Source of the DNA: Massilia atriviolacea
GTDB lineage: Bacteria > Pseudomonadota > Gammaproteobacteria > Burkholderiales > Burkholderiaceae_D
DNA length: 64,000 nt
Direction: 5' to 3'
Assembly (NCBI RefSeq): GCF_003953935.1
Contig: NZ_RXLQ01000014.1
Coordinates: 62,001 to 126,000, forward strand
Under the pieces are notes generated by a model. The model did no database searches and had not been told where the DNA came from. It worked only from the letters and a program-made list of their open reading frames with translations. The position numbers and the translations under genes were made by a program. Shown here piece by piece: positions 57,988-64,000 of this stretch (positions are counted from its first letter, which is position 1; each line of letters begins with the position of its first letter).

Positions 57988-58020
57988 GCGGCGAGCGGCG
58001 AGCGGCGAGCGGCGAGCGGC
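57988..58020. repeat. 7-bp tandem repeat GCGGCGA
   Basis: About 4.7 copies of GCGGCGA run without interruption just after the PEP-CTERM gene. The repeat is purely intergenic and prone to slippage. Confidence 0.9.
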
Positions 58021-58101
58021 TGCTCGGCGCGCAGGCCGGCACGCCGAAGCGTGGTTTTTCCGGCCTCCGCAAGCCGCGCGCCGCGCGGACTCACTCCATC
58101 G

Positions 58102-60687
<2,586 letters not shown>

Positions 60688-60978
60688 TAAAATCTCTCTG
60701 TGCGAATGCAGTTCGATCGAGAAAAGCCCAGGCTGGCGCCTGACCCCGGGGTGGGAAAGCGGATGAAAAATGCGACCTTCGCAGCCGTCGTCCAGCGTAT
60801 TGCCGGGCGACGATTGCCGATCTAATCTATAGGCAGACCATGAAAAAGTCTACGAGATTGACAGATAGGCCAGCAGGAGTGATCGGAATACAACGAGGGG
60901 GATTGGGGAAATTTGGTGCGGCGCGGGATAAACCGTATAAACCGTTTGCCGGAAAAATAATGATGGATCGCCGCCGGA

Positions 60979-62160
60979 TCAGGCGGCGGCGGCCCTGGCC
61001 TTGCGCTTTTTCGGGCGCTGCAGCTTGATCCAGATGAACAGCCCGGTGACGAAGAACAGCAGCGGCACGATGCCGAACAGGCTGATGAAGGCGCGTCCCG
61101 CGATGCCGAAGGCTTCGCCTGTGTGCAGCGGAAACATCCAGCTAAGAAAAGTGTCGCCGGCCGGAGCGCGCAGCGGGTCGACAATGCGCAGGACCCGGCC
61201 GTCGCCGGCGTCGACCGAGACGCGGGTGGCGCCGTCGCCGGCGCGCACCTCGCCGGGCTGGCGCAGGCGGATTTCGTAAGGCTGGCCGGGCTTGGCCGGC
61301 AGCCCCACGCGCGACACGCGCGCCTGCGGGAACTGCGCCTGGGCCGCCGCCATGGCGTCAAGTGGCGCGATCGGCGCGGCGTCCGGCGCACTGCGGTTGG
61401 CCGCCTTGACGTTCGGCGCCAGCGTGGCGACCGAAGCGACGATCGGCAGCACCCACTGCGGCATATTGAAGTACACGCCGGACAGCGCCAGCACCAGCAG
61501 CACCGGGGCGGCAAAAAAGCCGCCGGCGCGGTGCAGCTGGAAATGAAAGCGCGGCCAGTTGCCGCCATGGCGCACCGTCAGCGCGCCCTTGATGGCGGAC
61601 ACCGTCATGCGCGGCCACCACAGCACGATTCCGGTCAGCGCGAGCAGCAGCAGGGCCACGCCGGTCACCCCGATCACGGTCTTGCCGGTGTCGCCGGCCA
61701 CCAGGTAGCGGTGGATGTGGAACAGGGTCGACATCAACTGCGGCCGCGACAATCCGAAGCCGCCCCAGGTGCGCTCGCCGGTCACGGCCAGGGTGGCCGG
61801 GTCCAGCATCACCTGGCGCGAGAGCGCCACCCGCCAGGCCGAGGCCGGCTGCTTGTGGTCGCGGTACCAGGCCACGAACACGTCGCCGGCGCGCTCGGGC
61901 AGCATCAGCTGGCTGGGGCGCCCGTACAGGGGATCGGCCAGCAGGCGTTCGGTGGCCGCCTGCACGGTGGCGGGCGCCACCCGCATCGGCGCGCCAGGCG
62001 CCAGGCCGGGCGGCGGCGCCACCTGCAGCAGGGCGGGATTGAGCAGTACGTCGAGTTCGTGCATCCACGCCAGCGCGCTGCCGGTCAGCCCCAGCACGAC
62101 CAGGATGGTCCCGAAAATCAGTCCGGCCCACAGGTGGATGAAGCGGATGAGCGGTTTCAT
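60979..62160 (-). CDS. PepSY-associated membrane protein (iron-uptake type)
   Basis: The 393-residue protein has four membrane helices (about residues 10-32, 165-185, 215-235, 355-378). Periplasmic PepSY domains lie between them, with conserved HLWAGLIFG, HIHRYLV and HRAGGFFAAPVLLVLALSG, in which the His residues may bind haem. This matches PiuB/FegB-like proteins that reduce or take up siderophore iron. It is divergent from the siderophore-type receptor across a Fur-box-like site, which supports an iron role. It could share a transcript with the downstream TonB receptor, but the 291-bp gap makes this uncertain. Confidence 0.85.
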   Translation of the reverse strand: MKPLIRFIHLWAGLIFGTILVVLGLTGSALAWMHELDVLLNPALLQVAPPPGLAPGAPMRVAPATVQAATERLLADPLYGRPSQLMLPERAGDVFVAWYRDHKQPASAWRVALSRQVMLDPATLAVTGERTWGGFGLSRPQLMSTLFHIHRYLVAGDTGKTVIGVTGVALLLLALTGIVLWWPRMTVSAIKGALTVRHGGNWPRFHFQLHRAGGFFAAPVLLVLALSGVYFNMPQWVLPIVASVATLAPNVKAANRSAPDAAPIAPLDAMAAAQAQFPQARVSRVGLPAKPGQPYEIRLRQPGEVRAGDGATRVSVDAGDGRVLRIVDPLRAPAGDTFLSWMFPLHTGEAFGIAGRAFISLFGIVPLLFFVTGLFIWIKLQRPKKRKARAAAA

Positions 62161-62212
62161 GCAGGGACGCGATCGAGGGCGGGGCGGATCATTTTAATGC
62201 TTCTTGAATAAT

Positions 62213-62234
62213 TGAATGGGAATCGTTATCATTC
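62213..62234. promoter_or_regulatory. Fur-box-like site in the divergent iron promoter
   Basis: On the minus strand the segment reads GAATGATAACGATTCC, close to the Fur inverted repeat TGATAAT-n-ATTATCA. It sits between the divergent starts at 62160 and 62289 and can control both genes. Confidence 0.6.
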
Positions 62235-62288
62235 ACATTGTACCGCGAATGTCAACATCTCTGTCCCACCATCAAGGATTCCCCCCGT

Positions 62289-64000
62289 ATGAGCATTCTG
62301 TCGCCCCTTTCCCGCGCGCTTGCGCTGGCCTGCCTGTCCATGTCGACCGCATACGCGCAAACGGCCGCGGAGGTGCTTGCGCCTTCCAGCACGGTGGTGG
62401 TGACCGCCACGCGCGGGGCCAAGGCGGTGGACAAGATCCCGGGGGCGATTTCCGTGATCGGCCAGCAGGAACTGGCCTCGCAATACCTGATCGCCGACGA
62501 CCCCTCGCAGGCGCTGGCGACCTACGTGCCGGGCTATTCGCCGAGCCGCCAGAAAATGACCTCGGCCGGCGAATCGCTGCGCGGGCGCCAGCCGCTGATC
62601 CTGCTCGACGGCATACCGCAATCGAACCCGCTGCGCGCCGGCTCGCGCGAAGGCTACTTTGCCGACAGCGCCATCATCGAGCGCATCGAAGTGATCAACG
62701 GCGCCTCCGCAATGCAGGGCATGGGCGCGACCGGCGGCATCATCAACTACATCACCAGGACCGCGCGCGCCGACGGCACCACGCACGGCCTCTCCGTGCG
62801 CGCCTCCGGCCAGCTGCGCTCCGATAACCTGGACTGGAAAACCGGCTACCACCTCACCCACAAGGATGGCGGCTTCGACCTGCTGGCCTACGTCGGCATG
62901 CAGCGGCGCGGGATGGGCTACGACGGCAATGGGCGCCGCCTGGGCATCGACAACGTCCAGGGCGACACCCTCGACAGCCGTGGCGACGACCTGTTCTTCA
63001 AGATCGGCCAGCGCTTCGGCGCCCAGCGCATCCAGCTGAGCCTGAACCGCTTCGGGCTGCGCGGCGACGGCGACTACAGGAACGAGCCGGGCGTGCTGGC
63101 GGCCGGGGTGCCGACGACATCGCTGCCGGGCCGCGCGCCGGGCGAGCCGCCCAGGAACAAGGTGCGCAGCGCCAGTCTCGATTACCGCCACGACGAGCTG
63201 TTCGGCGGCGCCTTCAGCGCGCAACTGTTCAGCCACGACTTCGAAGCGCTGTACGGCGCCACCCCCGCGTCGACCTTCCAGGACGTGCGCCTGGCGCCCA
63301 TCGGCACCCTGTACGACCAGTCGCAGATCGTGGCCGACAAGCGCGGCGCGCGCATGACCTGGGTGCGCCCCGACATGCTGGTCGCGGGACTGGAAATGAC
63401 GGTCGGCCTCGATGTCCTGCGCGACAACACCCAGCAGCGCCTCGACAGCACCGACCGCGTCTGGGTCCCGCAACTGCAGTTCGCCTCGACCGCGCCGTTC
63501 GCGCAGCTCGAATACGACATCGGCCCGCTCACCCTGCGCGGCGGCGTGCGCCACGAGCGGGCCAGGCTCACCGTCGACACCTACACCACCCTGGCGGCCT
63601 ACGGCAACCGGCTGGTGCAGGGCGGCGAGACCGCGTTTTCCAGGTCGGTCAGGAACATCGGCGCGGTGTGGCGCTTCGCGCCGCAGTGGTCGGCCTTTGC
63701 CGCCAGTTCCGAAGGCTTCGGCCTGCCCGACGTCGGCCTGGTGCTGCGCGGCGTGAACACCAGCGGCAAATCGGTGGCCACCCTGATCGACCTGAAACCG
63801 ATCGTCACCCGCAACAAGGAAGTGGGCGTCAACTGGCGCGGCGCGCAAGGGCAGGTGGGCATCTCGCGCTACGACTCGCGTTCCAGGCTGGGCAGCGTGC
63901 TGCGCGTGAGCGCGGCCGGCATCGGCTCGGTGGAACGGGTGCCGACGGTGGTCAAGGGCTGGGAAGTGTCGGGCGAGTGGCGTCCCGTGAAGACGGTGTC
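62289..64000 (+). CDS. TonB-dependent siderophore receptor (N-terminal part)
   Basis: The frame is open from ATG 62289 to the window end (571 codons seen). A signal peptide (cut near AYA-QTA) is followed by a TonB-box-like STVVVTATRG and a plug domain with KIPGAISVIGQQELASQY, LRGRQPLILLDGIPQ and IIERIEVINGASAMQGMGATGG. The barrel strands that follow resemble FhuE/FecA-type ferric siderophore receptors. A Fur-box-like site lies 55 bp upstream, and the divergent PepSY gene fits an iron-uptake unit. The C-terminal barrel is cut off. Confidence 0.9.
   Translation, partial: MSILSPLSRALALACLSMSTAYAQTAAEVLAPSSTVVVTATRGAKAVDKIPGAISVIGQQELASQYLIADDPSQALATYVPGYSPSRQKMTSAGESLRGRQPLILLDGIPQSNPLRAGSREGYFADSAIIERIEVINGASAMQGMGATGGIINYITRTARADGTTHGLSVRASGQLRSDNLDWKTGYHLTHKDGGFDLLAYVGMQRRGMGYDGNGRRLGIDNVQGDTLDSRGDDLFFKIGQRFGAQRIQLSLNRFGLRGDGDYRNEPGVLAAGVPTTSLPGRAPGEPPRNKVRSASLDYRHDELFGGAFSAQLFSHDFEALYGATPASTFQDVRLAPIGTLYDQSQIVADKRGARMTWVRPDMLVAGLEMTVGLDVLRDNTQQRLDSTDRVWVPQLQFASTAPFAQLEYDIGPLTLRGGVRHERARLTVDTYTTLAAYGNRLVQGGETAFSRSVRNIGAVWRFAPQWSAFAASSEGFGLPDVGLVLRGVNTSGKSVATLIDLKPIVTRNKEVGVNWRGAQGQVGISRYDSRSRLGSVLRVSAAGIGSVERVPTVVKGWEVSGEWRPVKTV

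Overview
The window is GC-rich, densely coded DNA from a Gram-negative betaproteobacterium, most likely an Oxalobacteraceae member of the Massilia/Duganella/Telluria type. This rests on gene order and gene content rather than any database search: nadE-glnB next to each other, the order trxB / ftsK-lolA-rarA-serS, several TonB-dependent receptors, a PEP-CTERM protein, and many GC-rich intergenic repeats. Nothing marks it as a plasmid, prophage or integrative element.

0-20 kb is mostly core genome. It holds the 3' end of nadE, glnB (PII), a TRIC-type channel, an Smr-domain protein, trxB, ftsK, lolA, a TonB-C-like secreted protein, rarA, a DUF3053 lipoprotein and serS. Three identical tRNA-Ser(CGA) genes follow serS in a 139-bp tandem array, each copy with its own terminator. 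Then come small envelope proteins (two LprI-like, a DUF4394 and a DUF4349 lipoprotein), msrA, a cupin and a NADAR protein.

20-26 kb carries a two-gene unit (DUF3142 protein plus a 757-residue helical repeat protein) and a heparinase II/III-like polysaccharide lyase gene broken by a 4-bp duplication. 26.5-44.0 kb is the most striking part. A 3,899-residue Ig-repeat surface protein starts with an N-terminal LEPR-x-L-F motif and a DUF4347 domain. It is followed at once by four tightly packed genes: a TolC-family lipoprotein, a periplasmic HlyD-like adaptor, a GAF-like/HlyD membrane fusion protein, and an M50 site-2-protease/HlyD fusion whose N-terminus looks like a PqqD-type leader-binding domain. 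The cassette has no ABC ATPase and no RND or MFS pump. I read it as a dedicated export route for the giant protein that differs from classical type I secretion.

44.6-45.1 kb is a cluster of 36-bp inverted-repeat elements plus a decayed copy of the 3' end of the neighbouring response regulator gene. 45-49 kb is a minus-strand operon: DUF2141 protein, Tat-exported carotenoid oxygenase, LytS-type kinase and LytTR regulator. 49-54.9 kb holds a DUF2799 lipoprotein, a type II NADH dehydrogenase-like enzyme, a MipA/OmpV protein, a LysR regulator, a stand-alone ClpP paralogue and an ECF sigma factor. 55-58 kb is a secreted cluster: an HEWGH metalloprotease-like protein, a small exported protein and a PEP-CTERM protein. 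58-64 kb has a large TonB-dependent receptor, a PepSY membrane protein and, divergent from it across a Fur-box-like site, a siderophore-type TonB receptor cut off by the window end.
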